NCBI RefSeq assembly: GCF_002727125.1
Contig: NZ_NHOA01000145.1
Location: forward strand, 1 to 32,715
Source of the DNA: Halorubrum persicum
GTDB lineage: Archaea > Halobacteriota > Halobacteria > Halobacteriales > Haloferacaceae
Direction: 5' to 3'
DNA: 32,715 nucleotides
Shown here: piece by piece, positions 15,501-23,296 of the stretch
Numbering within the stretch: position 1 is the stretch's first letter
Layout of the letters: every line of letters begins with the position of its first letter
Translations under genes and position numbers: made by a program
The notes under the pieces: generated by a model
What the model was told of the DNA's origin: nothing
Databases searched by the model: none
The model's input: only the letters and a program-made list of their open reading frames with translations

Positions 15501-15757
15501 CCCGCGATGACGCCGTCGGGCTCCTCGATCCGGATGACCTCCGAGATCGCCTCCGGCGTGATCGGCTCGATGTACACCCGGTCCGCGGTCTCCGGGTCGG
15601 TCATGATCGTCGCCGGATTCGAGTTCACCAGGACGACCCGCGCTCCCTCCTCTTGGAGGGCGCGGCACGCCTGCGCGCCGGAGTAGTCGAACTCGGCCGC
15701 CTGTCCGATCTGGATCGGTCCGCTACCGATGAGTAGTATGGTCCGGTCCTCGCTCAT
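12536..15757 (-). CDS. carB: Carbamoyl-phosphate synthase large subunit
   Basis: 1073 residues, full length for the family. It begins [20 protein letters not shown]. Two ATP-grasp halves are visible (~1-400 and ~550-930; the second starts [20 protein letters not shown]), with an oligomerisation region between them and a C-terminal MGS-like allosteric domain (~930-1073). It makes carbamoyl phosphate from bicarbonate, ATP and ammonia delivered by CarA, for pyrimidine and arginine synthesis. carA is not adjacent in this window. TATA-like CTTATTAC at 15781-15788 gives a leaderless start. An inverted repeat at 15821-15835 is a candidate operator. Confidence 0.96.
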   Translation of the reverse strand: [1073 protein letters not shown]

Positions 15758-15780
15758 TACCGCGACCGAGTGCGCTCATC

Positions 15781-15789
15781 GTAATAAGG
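15781..15789 (-). promoter_or_regulatory. carB TATA box
   Basis: On the minus strand CCTTATTAC ends 23 bases before ATG 15757, the spacing of leaderless haloarchaeal promoters. Confidence 0.5.
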
Positions 15790-15820
15790 TCGGCGATAGA
15801 ATACGAATCTCGCAGCGACT

Positions 15821-15835
15821 TTGCGATTTTCGCAA
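15821..15835. promoter_or_regulatory. Inverted repeat in the carB / S66 peptidase divergent promoter region
   Basis: TTGCGA-TTT-TCGCAA is a perfect 6-base inverted repeat with a 3-base centre. It lies ~64-78 bases before carB and ~80-95 before the peptidase gene, upstream of both TATA boxes. It is a candidate activator or operator site for one or both genes. The cognate regulator is unknown. Confidence 0.55.
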
Positions 15836-15882
15836 GGTAGTCCTGCCCATGGTGAGTGATACATCGTGACACGAACGCGGCC

Positions 15883-15891
15883 GATTTATCT
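15883..15891 (+). promoter_or_regulatory. TATA box of the S66 peptidase gene
   Basis: CGATTTATC is about 25-33 bases before ATG 15916, supporting that start and a leaderless mRNA. Confidence 0.45.
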
Positions 15892-15915
15892 GGGCGCCGG
15901 CCGCAGTACGCCGCG

Positions 15916-16953
15916 ATGGAGTTCACCACGCCACCGGCGCTCGACGACGACCAGGCCCTCGCGGTCGTGGCGCCCTCCCGACCCGCCGACGCGACGCGGC
16001 TCCGCGTCGGCCGCGAGCGACTCGCCGCGCTCGGGGTCGAGACGCGCGTGCTCCCGACCGCGGACCCCGACCGCGACGAGCCGGCGTCACCCGCGGCGCG
16101 GGCGGCCGACATCGAGGAGGCGTTCGCCGATCCATCGATCGGCGCCGTCATGGCGTACACCGGCGGCGACGACCAGATACGGGTCTTGCGGCATCTGGAC
16201 GGGGAAATCCTCGCCGCGAACCCGACCCGGTTCTTCGGCTACAGCGACAGCGACAACCTCCGGCTGTTCCTGTGGAATCGCGGGATCGTCAGCTATGGGC
16301 TCGGCGTCCACCCCGACCTCGTCTGTGACGCCGAGCTCAGTCCCTACACCGAGCGGTACCTCAGGCGCGCGCTGTTCGAGGAGTCGATCGGAGCGGTCGA
16401 ACCGGCCCCGGAGTGGACCGACGAGTGGTTCGACTTCGAGACGCGGGAGCCGCGGACGTGGCGGGAAAACTCCGGGCCGACGACGTGGGTCGGTCCGGCC
16501 GCCGCCCCCGATGAACCGGTCAGCGGTCGGGTGTGGGGCGGCTCCTTCGCGATACTGAAGTGGCACCTCCAAACGGATCGATACCTCCCGGACCCCGAGC
16601 GACTCGACGGCGCCGTCCTCGCGCTGGAGACGTCCGAGGACGTCCCGCCGCCGCGCGAGGTCGGCTACACGCTCCGCGCGATGGGCGAGCGCGGGCTCCT
16701 GTCGCGGTTCGACGGCGTCCTCGTCGGTCGGCCGCGGACGAACGCCCCGCCGCTGGCGTGGGACCCGGACCCCGACGAGTACCCCGCGGAACTGAGGGGC
16801 GTCGTCACTCGCGAGCTCAGTCGGTACGCGCCGGACGCGGCCGCCGGCTTCGGCTACGACTTCGGCCACACCGACCCGTCGTTCCCGCTTCCCCTCGGCG
16901 CTGTCGCGACGCTCGACCCGGCTGACGGCGCCCTGCGGTTCGAGTCGGGGTGA
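15916..16953 (+). CDS. S66 family peptidase (LD-carboxypeptidase / MccF-like)
   Basis: 345 residues from ATG 15916; the TATA box spacing and the domain start ALAVVAPSRPAD fix this start. The Ser-Glu-His triad of the S66 family can be placed: Ser110 in GYSDSDN, Glu238 in ALETSED and His318 in GHTDPS. The 'LETSED' motif is typical of the MccF branch, which cleaves microcin C-like peptide-nucleotides. Archaea lack murein, so a muropeptide substrate is unlikely; detoxification or peptide turnover is the better guess. Cytoplasmic (no signal peptide). Divergent from carB. Confidence 0.88.
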   Translation: MEFTTPPALDDDQALAVVAPSRPADATRLRVGRERLAALGVETRVLPTADPDRDEPASPAARAADIEEAFADPSIGAVMAYTGGDDQIRVLRHLDGEILAANPTRFFGYSDSDNLRLFLWNRGIVSYGLGVHPDLVCDAELSPYTERYLRRALFEESIGAVEPAPEWTDEWFDFETREPRTWRENSGPTTWVGPAAAPDEPVSGRVWGGSFAILKWHLQTDRYLPDPERLDGAVLALETSEDVPPPREVGYTLRAMGERGLLSRFDGVLVGRPRTNAPPLAWDPDPDEYPAELRGVVTRELSRYAPDAAAGFGYDFGHTDPSFPLPLGAVATLDPADGALRFESG

Positions 16954-16978
16954 CTCCGCGTGCTCCCTCGAACGGCCC

Positions 16979-17194
16979 TCAAGTCACCAGTCGGTACCGG
17001 TAGGGCCGGTCCGCGATGACCTCGATGTCGCCGCGTTCGGCCCACCGGCCAAGCACCGTGGCGACGCGGTGGGGACTGTCGATCTCCTCGCACTCGCCGG
17101 CGAGCGCGAGAATCTCCCGCGCCGTCAGCGGCTCCTCGGCCTCGGCGAGCACGCCGCGGATTCGGTCGTACCGGTCGTATTCACCGGTTCTCAT
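16979..17194 (-). CDS. Small winged-helix protein
   Basis: 71 residues. EPLTAREILALAGECEEIDS and HRVATVLGRWAERGDIEVI ... PYRYRL form a compact winged helix with recognition helix and wing. It has no other domain. ATG 17194 is supported by CCTATATGT (17217-17225), ~27 bases upstream. It may be a transcription factor or a DNA-binding subunit; no target is evident. The neighbouring S66 gene is convergent. Confidence 0.7.
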   Translation of the reverse strand: MRTGEYDRYDRIRGVLAEAEEPLTAREILALAGECEEIDSPHRVATVLGRWAERGDIEVIADRPYRYRLVT

Positions 17195-17337
17195 ACGTCT
17201 TACGTACGGTCCCCGGACATATAGGGTTCAGTGAGACAAGAGTCGGACATTCGTCTGACAGGAGCGCTCTGCGGCTCGTTCTCGGCGGTTTGAGCGCCGA
17301 TCGGCAGCCGGGTTCGACCGGCGCCGGGGGGCCGCGC

Positions 17338-17871
17338 TCAGGCGTACGGGTCCTCGGCCTCGAGGTCGCGCTCGGCGCGGTACTGCTCGACGAACTCGCT
17401 CACGTCGAACTCGACCATCTCCGCTTCGAACGCCGAGAGCGCCTCGTCGTCGTCGGCGTGGCTCACGGCGTGTTCCATCAGCTCGACGACGAGCTCGACG
17501 ACGATCTCGTGGAGCCGGCGCGAGTCGAAGTCGGTCACCCACGCCATCGCGTACCCCACGTCGGCGTTCTCGCTGGCGTCGTACGCGACGACGGCCTCCG
17601 GGAACTCCTCTAACACGACGCCGAGGAGGTGGGGCGTGTCGAACTCCGGCATCTCCTCGCTCGTGGTCTCGATCGCCTCGCGGAGCACCTCGACGAGGAA
17701 GTCCGGGAGGAACCGCTCCGGGGGATGCACGTCCATCACGACCGCGTGCGTCTCGCCGCAGTCGCACTCGAACTCGCGCATCCCCAGGTCCAGCTCGCCG
17801 GCCGCGATCGTCTGTCCGCACGGCAGCTCCAGCGAGTTCTCGTCACCGCCGGGGACGCGCGGCTGGGACAT
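17338..17871 (-). CDS. Haloarchaeal conserved protein (possibly DUF5815)
   Basis: 177 residues. Near the N-terminus LPCGQTIAAG and FECDCGETHAVVMDVHPPER contain three cysteines and a histidine that look like a small metal site. The rest is helical and acidic (HEIVVELVVELMEHAVSHAD). No catalytic motif or signal peptide. TTTTAACC (17895-17902) sits ~27 bases before ATG 17871. The upstream neighbour on the same strand is cdc48 (77-base gap). The DUF number is from memory. Confidence 0.6.
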   Translation of the reverse strand: MSQPRVPGGDENSLELPCGQTIAAGELDLGMREFECDCGETHAVVMDVHPPERFLPDFLVEVLREAIETTSEEMPEFDTPHLLGVVLEEFPEAVVAYDASENADVGYAMAWVTDFDSRRLHEIVVELVVELMEHAVSHADDDEALSAFEAEMVEFDVSEFVEQYRAERDLEAEDPYA

Positions 17872-17948
17872 ACCCGTCGTTGGTCGCTGTCGGGGTTAAA
17901 AGACGCGGAACGAGACGGGGAGCGGGTCGCTGCGCGCGCGGGCCCGAT

Positions 17949-20171
17949 CTACTGGAACCCGATCTTGCCGCCGGTGTCGCGGATCGCGTTGCCGCTGCCG
18001 CCCTTGAACTGCTGTTCGACCTCCTCGTAGTACGAGAGGATGTCGTCGGTGATCGTGGGGCGCACCGACTCCATCGCGCGCCGGAAGTGTTTCATCTCGA
18101 CCTCCTCGGCGTCGTCGTCGTCGCGCAGCGCCTCGATGGCGGCCTCGCGGGCGATGCCCTCCAGGTCGGAGCCGACGTAGCCGTCCGTGATCTCGGCGAT
18201 CTCGCGGAGGCTCACGTCGGGCGCGAGCGGCGTGTCCTGCGTGTGGATGTCGAGGATCTGCTCGCGGCCCTCCTGGTCCGGCTGCCCGATCATCACGAGC
18301 CGGTCGAACCGGCCCGAGCGCAGCAGCGCGGGGTCGATCATGTCGGGGCGGTTGGTGGCGCCGATCACCATCACGTCGCCCATCTCCTCTAACCCGTCGA
18401 GCTCGGTGAGCAGCTGGTTGACGACGCGCTCGGAGACGTTGTTCCCCATCTCCTGGCCGCGCGACGGCGCGAGGCTGTCGAGCTCGTCGAAGAAGATGAC
18501 GGTCGGGCTCACCTGCCGGGCCTTCCGGAAGGTCTGTCTGATCGCCTTCTCCGATTCGCCGACCCACTTCGAGAGCAGCTGCGGCCCCCTGACCGAGATG
18601 AAGTTCGCGTTCGTCTCGTTGGCGACCGCCTTCGCCATCAGCGTCTTCCCGGTGCCGGGTGGGCCGTACAGCAGCACGCCCTTCGGCGCGTCGACGCCCA
18701 TCCGATCGAACTTCTCGGGCGAGGTGAGCGGCCACTCGACCGACTCCTGCACCTGCTCTTTGGCGCTGGAGAGCCCGCCCACGTCGTCCCACGAGATCTT
18801 CGGGAGCTCGACGAGCACCTCGCGCATCGCGGAGGGCTCCACCTCCGTCAGCGCCCCGGAGAAGTCGTCGCGCTTGACGATCATCCGGTCGATCAGGCTC
18901 GGCGGGACCTCCTCGTCGTCGAGGTCGATCTCGGGGAGGTAGCGCCGGAGCGCCTTCATCGCGGCCTCCTTGGTGAGGCTCTCGATGTCGGCGCCGACGA
19001 ACCCGTGGGTCTCGTCCGCGAGGTGATCGAGGCTCACGTCGTCCGAGAGCGGCATCCCGCGGGTGTGGATCTGGAGGATCTCCTTGCGGCCCACCTCGTC
19101 GGGGACGCCGATCTCGATCTCGCGGTCGAACCGCCCGGGGCGGCGGAGCGCGGGGTCGACGCTGTCGACGCGGTTGGTCGCCCCGATGACGACCACCTGA
19201 CCGCGGGTTTCGAGCCCGTCCATCATCGTCAGGAGCTGCGCGACGACGCGGCGCTCGACCTCGCCCGTCACGTCCTCGCGCTTGGGCGCGATCGAGTCGA
19301 GCTCGTCGATGAAGATGATGCTCGGGCTCTCCTCCTTCGCGTCCTCGAAGATCTCCCGGAGCTGCTGTTCGGACTCGCCGTAGTACTTCGAGATGATCTC
19401 CGGCCCGGCGATCGAGAAGAACGACGCCGAGGTCTCGTTGGCGACGGCCTTCGCGAGCAGGGTCTTCCCCGTGCCCGGCGGCCCGTGTAAGAGGACGCCC
19501 TGCGGCGGCTCGATCCCGAGCTTCGAGAAGATCTGCGGGTGTTTCATCGGCAGCTCGACCATCTCGCGGACGCGCTGGATCTCCGACTGGAGGCCGCCGA
19601 TGTCCTCGTAGGTGATCCCGCCGCCCGTCTTCTCGAACCCGGAGATCGGCTCCTCGCGGAGCTCGACCTCGGTGTCCTCGGTGATCAGGCAGACGCCGTC
19701 GGGCTCGGTCTCGACCGCGATCAGCGGGATCGCCTGTCCGGGCGACCGCATGAACGGGTGGTTCGTCGACGACATCACGGGGACGATGTCGCGCTCGACG
19801 ACCGGCCGCTTGAGGATCTGGCGTTTCACCATGCCGGCGGCGTCGGAGCCGAACTGGACCGACGCCTCCTCGGGCGGGGCCAACACGAGCTTGTCGGCCT
19901 TCTCGGCCTCCGCCTTCCGTATCGTCACGCGCTCGCCGATGCCCACGTCCGCGTTCTGGCGGGTGAACCCGTCGACGCGGACGGTGTCGGTGTTCCAGTC
20001 CTGGCGGTCCGCGCGCCAGACCTTCGCGGCGGTGGTCTCCGCGCCCTCGATCTCGATGATGTCGCCGGGCGAGAGCTTGAGGTGCAACAGCGTGTCGGGG
20101 TCGAGTCGGGCGATGCCGCGCCCCGAGTCGTTCGGGTACGCCTTCGCCACTTCGAGTTGGACTTCGTTCAT
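17949..20171 (-). CDS. cdc48: Cdc48/VAT-type AAA+ ATPase
   Basis: 740 residues. Residues ~1-190 are the N-domain (double-psi barrel plus a second subdomain, [20 protein letters not shown]). The D1 Walker A GPPGTGKT is at 230-237 and the D2 Walker A at 503-510, each with a D-E-L-D-S Walker B and an arginine-finger region ([25 protein letters not shown]). It unfolds proteins, feeding the proteasome or remodelling complexes. The C-terminus ends GGKIGFQ rather than with a proteasomal HbYX motif. The upstream region (20172-20379) contains TTTAAATA on the minus strand near 20307-20314, which implies a ~110-base leader, longer than for most genes here. Confidence 0.96.
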   Translation of the reverse strand: MNEVQLEVAKAYPNDSGRGIARLDPDTLLHLKLSPGDIIEIEGAETTAAKVWRADRQDWNTDTVRVDGFTRQNADVGIGERVTIRKAEAEKADKLVLAPPEEASVQFGSDAAGMVKRQILKRPVVERDIVPVMSSTNHPFMRSPGQAIPLIAVETEPDGVCLITEDTEVELREEPISGFEKTGGGITYEDIGGLQSEIQRVREMVELPMKHPQIFSKLGIEPPQGVLLHGPPGTGKTLLAKAVANETSASFFSIAGPEIISKYYGESEQQLREIFEDAKEESPSIIFIDELDSIAPKREDVTGEVERRVVAQLLTMMDGLETRGQVVVIGATNRVDSVDPALRRPGRFDREIEIGVPDEVGRKEILQIHTRGMPLSDDVSLDHLADETHGFVGADIESLTKEAAMKALRRYLPEIDLDDEEVPPSLIDRMIVKRDDFSGALTEVEPSAMREVLVELPKISWDDVGGLSSAKEQVQESVEWPLTSPEKFDRMGVDAPKGVLLYGPPGTGKTLMAKAVANETNANFISVRGPQLLSKWVGESEKAIRQTFRKARQVSPTVIFFDELDSLAPSRGQEMGNNVSERVVNQLLTELDGLEEMGDVMVIGATNRPDMIDPALLRSGRFDRLVMIGQPDQEGREQILDIHTQDTPLAPDVSLREIAEITDGYVGSDLEGIAREAAIEALRDDDDAEEVEMKHFRRAMESVRPTITDDILSYYEEVEQQFKGGSGNAIRDTGGKIGFQ

Positions 20172-20283
20172 GGTTCCTCGCGGGGGTTATCCGTAACTGC
20201 ACCCGGTTCGGGAATAAGCCTGTTGCCCCTGTCGACGCCGCCGGTTCCCCCGAGCGATGCGGGGGGCCCGGCGATCTGTGCCA

Positions 20284-20316
20284 TCATATAGCATGGTATG
20301 ACACCCGTATTTAAAA
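20284..20316 (-). promoter_or_regulatory. Probable cdc48 promoter region
   Basis: Read on the minus strand, TTTTAAATACG lies near 20305-20315 and a second TATA-like GCTATATGA near 20284-20292. Between them TCATA (20284-20288) and TATGA (20297-20301) form a short inverted repeat. Both boxes are over 100 bases from ATG 20171, so cdc48 may have a leader. The assignment is tentative. Confidence 0.35.
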
Positions 20317-20379
20317 CGCCGTCGCATGGGCGGGTTTTCGCCGTCTTCGCCGAGCGCGCCGGGGCGCCGGGTTTCTGCC

Positions 20380-21540
20380 TCAGGCGATCTTCATCATCCG
20401 CGTCTCGAACTTGCCGACGCGGACGCGCACCCACCCCGCGAGCTCGGCGTCGAGGTCGGGGTCGTCGGTGTCGACCCGGAGCGCCCGCACGTCGTCGAGC
20501 TTCGTCCGCGAGGCGACGATCCGCAGGTCACACCGACGGATCACCGCCGGCGACAGCTGCGGGTTCCCGCGACCGAAGACGAACCCCTGCCCGCCGATCG
20601 GCGAGACGACGATCACGTTCTCCTCGCCCAGCGCGTCGAGAATCTCCGCCTCGGTCCCGTCCCGGACGAGGACCTCGCCGTCGCGCCACACGTCGACGCC
20701 GATCGGCGACGGCTCGAAGCCCAGTTCCTCCTTGATCGCGCCGACGGTCGACCCCGGACCGAGCACGTAGGTGACACCCGCTTCGTCGCTGGCGCGGATG
20801 TCGTCCGCGACCCCCTCCGCCAGCGACTCGACGGTCCCGCTTGCGGTCTGTTTCGACGACTGGAGGTCGTCGGCGACCGGGACGCGCGCGACCGCGCGGA
20901 GTTCGGGGTGGACCTCCCCCTCGCGATAGGCGTCCTCGTCGATGTCCATCACTTCGCGGCGCTCGGTGCGGGAGAAGGAGGCCGCGACCTCGGCGGCGTC
21001 CTCGGGCGAGACGGCGAACACGGACGAGTACACCTTCACGCCGGCGGGGACGCCGAGCATCGGGACCGCGGATCCGGTCCGTTCCAACGCCGTCGCCACG
21101 TCGGTCGCCGTGCCGTCGCCGCCGACGAACAGGACCAGGTCCACGGGCTCTGGAGCGTCCGCGGACGCTGGATCGCCCGCGGAGTCCCGAGCGTCCGTGG
21201 AGTCTGACCCGGCGCCACCGACGAACCCCTCGACGACGCGCGCGGTGTGTTCGGCCGTCGTCTCCGTGGCGTCGGGCGCCGCGCCGTCGAACGGGTCGAT
21301 CACGCGGACCGGTTCGAAGCCGGCGTCGCGGACCAGCCGCTCACCCATGGGGTCGGCGGCGGTCGTGACGCGCGCCGCGGACGCGATCGCCGCGAGCCGA
21401 TCCAGCGCCCGACGCGCGCGGTCGGGGGCGCGGGGTTCCGCGCCGCGGGCGACCGCCTCCGCCACCTTCCCGTCGGTGCCCTTGAGCCCGACGCGACCGC
21501 CCATCCCGGCGACCGGGTTCACCACGAATCCGACGTGCAT
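20380..21540 (-). CDS. ATP-NAD kinase-like protein (AcoX-type)
   Basis: 386 residues. VGFVVNPVAGMGGRVGLKGTD and the GGDGTATD motif are the NAD kinase/diacylglycerol kinase fold signatures; later PAGVKVYSSVFAVSP and GPGSTVGAIKEELGF fit the long 'ATP-NAD kinase' (AcoX-like) branch found in archaea. That branch is less studied than classical NadK, so the substrate is not certain. An acidic insert of ~30 residues (GSDSTDARDSAGDPAS) precedes the GGDGT strand. Divergent from the 37-residue membrane protein gene. Confidence 0.83.
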   Translation of the reverse strand: MHVGFVVNPVAGMGGRVGLKGTDGKVAEAVARGAEPRAPDRARRALDRLAAIASAARVTTAADPMGERLVRDAGFEPVRVIDPFDGAAPDATETTAEHTARVVEGFVGGAGSDSTDARDSAGDPASADAPEPVDLVLFVGGDGTATDVATALERTGSAVPMLGVPAGVKVYSSVFAVSPEDAAEVAASFSRTERREVMDIDEDAYREGEVHPELRAVARVPVADDLQSSKQTASGTVESLAEGVADDIRASDEAGVTYVLGPGSTVGAIKEELGFEPSPIGVDVWRDGEVLVRDGTEAEILDALGEENVIVVSPIGGQGFVFGRGNPQLSPAVIRRCDLRIVASRTKLDDVRALRVDTDDPDLDAELAGWVRVRVGKFETRMMKIA

Positions 21541-21595
21541 GTCCGGACGTTCGGCGGCGAGCCCTTAAGCGGGCCGCGTCTCGCCGCGGGACAAT

Positions 21596-21605
21596 CAATA
21601 CTTAA
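21596..21605 (+). promoter_or_regulatory. TATA box of the 37-residue membrane protein gene
   Basis: AATACTTAAG ends ~25 bases before ATG 21631. This favours 21631 over the ATG at 21607, which would overlap the promoter. Confidence 0.5.
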
Positions 21606-21630
21606 GATGCCCCCAGAACAAGCGCGAACC

Positions 21631-21744
21631 ATGATCCTGGAAGCCGCCCCAGTCGAGCCGCTCCCGATCGACGCGACCGCCACCGCCGTGCTCGTCGCGA
21701 GCCTCGTCGTCACCGCGATGTGGCTCGCGTACCTCTACCGCTAG
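21631..21744 (+). CDS. 37-residue single-span membrane protein
   Basis: MILEAAPVEPLPIDATATAV is followed by a single hydrophobic span (VLVASLVVTAMWLAYLY) and a final Arg, 37 residues in all. The promoter spacing fits a leaderless start at 21631. I recall near-identical tiny proteins in other haloarchaea, which would mean strong conservation, but this needs a search. Its size suggests a subunit or regulator of a membrane complex. An alternative upstream ATG at 21607 would add eight residues. Confidence 0.7.
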   Translation: MILEAAPVEPLPIDATATAVLVASLVVTAMWLAYLYR

Positions 21745-21761
21745 ATCCCCGCGTTCTGGGC

Positions 21762-22457
21762 TCAGTTCTCCGCGTCGACCAACACGGAGCGCTCCCGCAC
21801 CCACTCGGCGGCGCGCTCGGCCTCGTCGGCGGTCGTCGCCGTGATCTTCACGCGGACGCTCTCGCCGGGATACGATCCGACGCTCACGTCGAACGCCTCC
21901 TGTAGCTCCGTGAACCGCTCTAACAGCGCGCTCTCCGGCTCGTCGACGTCGACGACGACGGTGTGGGTCCGGGTCCCCTCGAACTCCTCGGCGACCGACT
22001 CGAACATCGCCTTCATCTCGGTCGGGACGCCCGGCAGGACGTACACCGACTCGACGACCGCGCCGGGCGCGACCCCCGCCTCGTTGGAGAGGGGCCGGCA
22101 GCCGGTCGGAAGGTGGGTCGTTTCGGCGACGAGGTCGTCCGCGCTGTACCCCTGTTCCGCGAGCCAGTCGGCGGCCTGGTCGTTGGCGGCGAGGTCGCGT
22201 CCGAAGGCGGCCGCGACCGCCTCCATCGTCACGTCGTCGTGTGTCGGTCCGAGCCCGCCGGTGACGAGCACGGCGTCGTACTCGGCGTGGTACTCGTTGA
22301 CGACGCGCGCGATCTCGCCGACCTCGTCGGGGACGACCGTCACCCGACGGACCGTCACGCCGCGGTCGGCGAGCCGGCCGCAGAGCCACGTCGCGTTCGT
22401 GTTCTCGGTATCGCCGACGAGGAGCTCGTCCCCGACGGTGACGATTGCGGCGTCCAT
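21762..22457 (-). CDS. CinA-like molybdopterin-binding domain protein
   Basis: 231 residues from ATG 22457. AIVTVGDELLVGDTENTNA and VLVTGGLGPTHDDVTMEAVA are the signature of the MoCF/CinA N-terminal domain. VYVLPGVPTEMKAMFES follows as in CinA. The C-terminal nicotinamide-nucleotide amidase domain is absent, as is usual for archaeal stand-alone versions, so the reaction may be nucleotide pyrophosphatase-type or unknown. It lies 68 bases downstream of the lipoprotein gene, possibly in the tfe operon. Confidence 0.85.
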   Translation of the reverse strand: MDAAIVTVGDELLVGDTENTNATWLCGRLADRGVTVRRVTVVPDEVGEIARVVNEYHAEYDAVLVTGGLGPTHDDVTMEAVAAAFGRDLAANDQAADWLAEQGYSADDLVAETTHLPTGCRPLSNEAGVAPGAVVESVYVLPGVPTEMKAMFESVAEEFEGTRTHTVVVDVDEPESALLERFTELQEAFDVSVGSYPGESVRVKITATTADEAERAAEWVRERSVLVDAEN

Positions 22458-22525
22458 ACCCGCACAAGGCGTCGCGCACTGAAAAAGGGCGTCAGTCGAC
22501 GGGGCGGCCCCCGCCGGCGGTCGGC

Positions 22526-23293
22526 TTACTCCTCGTCGTCCTCGTTCACGCCCAACCCCATCTGCCGGCGTCGCTCGCGGAGCGTCTCCAGCTGTCGCCG
22601 GAAGTACGCGGTCCCGACGATCGCGGCGATCGCGGCGATCACGAGGATCACCCCGAAGACGAGCAGGTCGGTCTCCCGGTACGACTGGACCACGACCGAC
22701 CCGCTCGTGACGGAGTCCCACGTGATCCGGTCGCGGCCGTCGACCATCTCGATCTCGTGGGCGCGCGGCGACACGTGCCCGACGATCGGCATATCAGTGC
22801 TGAACCCGGGCGGCAGCGTCACCGCGTACGACCCCTCGACGTAGGTGAGCGTGGAGAACCGGCGGGGCGACCCCGTCGCCGAGAGGGCCATCCGTCCGCC
22901 CTCCATCTCCTCGCCGAACCGGACCCACGTCTCGTCGGGGGTGCGCTCGATCTCGCCGCCGCGAGCGCGGAACTCGGTCCCGTTGACCACCTCGCCGTCG
23001 GCGTACTGGTACCGGAACGCCTCGAACTCGAACGGCTGGTCGCCCGCGTACGGGGTCTGCCGATAGAACCGGATCTCGTCGACGCCGGAGACGTTGTACA
23101 CGACGGTGTACTGCGTCCCCGTCGACAGGTTGATCGCCGCGTCGCGGTTGGTCTGGAAGTCGTACGCGTGGGGCGGCTCGGCGTCGAGCGTCTCGTTCGC
23201 GACGTCGCCGCCGTCGTTGACGTAGGTGAGACAGCCGGCGCTGACGGCCAACAGCGCGACGACCGCGATCGCGAGGGCGAAACGTCGGTTCAC
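22526..23293 (-). CDS. Lipoprotein with C-terminal membrane anchor (possibly DUF5803)
   Basis: 255 residues. Signal LAIAVVALLAVSAGCL with lipobox S-A-G-C (Cys21) indicates a lipid-anchored exported protein. The body is a beta-rich extracellular domain (YTVVYNVSGVDEIRFYRQ). A membrane span LLVFGVILVIAAIAAIVGTA (~210-230) and a basic/acidic cytoplasmic tail follow, so it is anchored at both ends. Three bases separate it from the DUF2110 gene, suggesting one operon with tfe. DUF number from memory; function unknown. Confidence 0.7.
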   Translation of the reverse strand: MNRRFALAIAVVALLAVSAGCLTYVNDGGDVANETLDAEPPHAYDFQTNRDAAINLSTGTQYTVVYNVSGVDEIRFYRQTPYAGDQPFEFEAFRYQYADGEVVNGTEFRARGGEIERTPDETWVRFGEEMEGGRMALSATGSPRRFSTLTYVEGSYAVTLPPGFSTDMPIVGHVSPRAHEIEMVDGRDRITWDSVTSGSVVVQSYRETDLLVFGVILVIAAIAAIVGTAYFRRQLETLRERRRQMGLGVNEDDEE

Positions 23294-23296
23294 GGG

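Noticed and set aside
12611..15736. Long open frame antisense to carB (~1040 codons)
   Set aside because: It mirrors carB codon for codon. High-GC genes with GC at third positions leave the opposite strand open, and its composition (Arg, Val, Leu, Asp runs) has no family pattern.
15916..16953. Reading the S66 peptidase as a murein LD-carboxypeptidase
   Set aside because: Archaea have no murein and the LETSED motif fits the MccF branch better, so the murein role was not adopted.
17896..20202. Second long open frame on the minus strand over cdc48
   Set aside because: It is the out-of-frame shadow of cdc48, rich in Arg/Pro/Gly, while the Walker motifs are in the other frame.
20168..20434. Small minus-strand ORF in the cdc48 upstream region
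   Set aside because: It overlaps the end of the NAD kinase-like gene and the cdc48 promoter, and has mixed, non-haloarchaeal composition.
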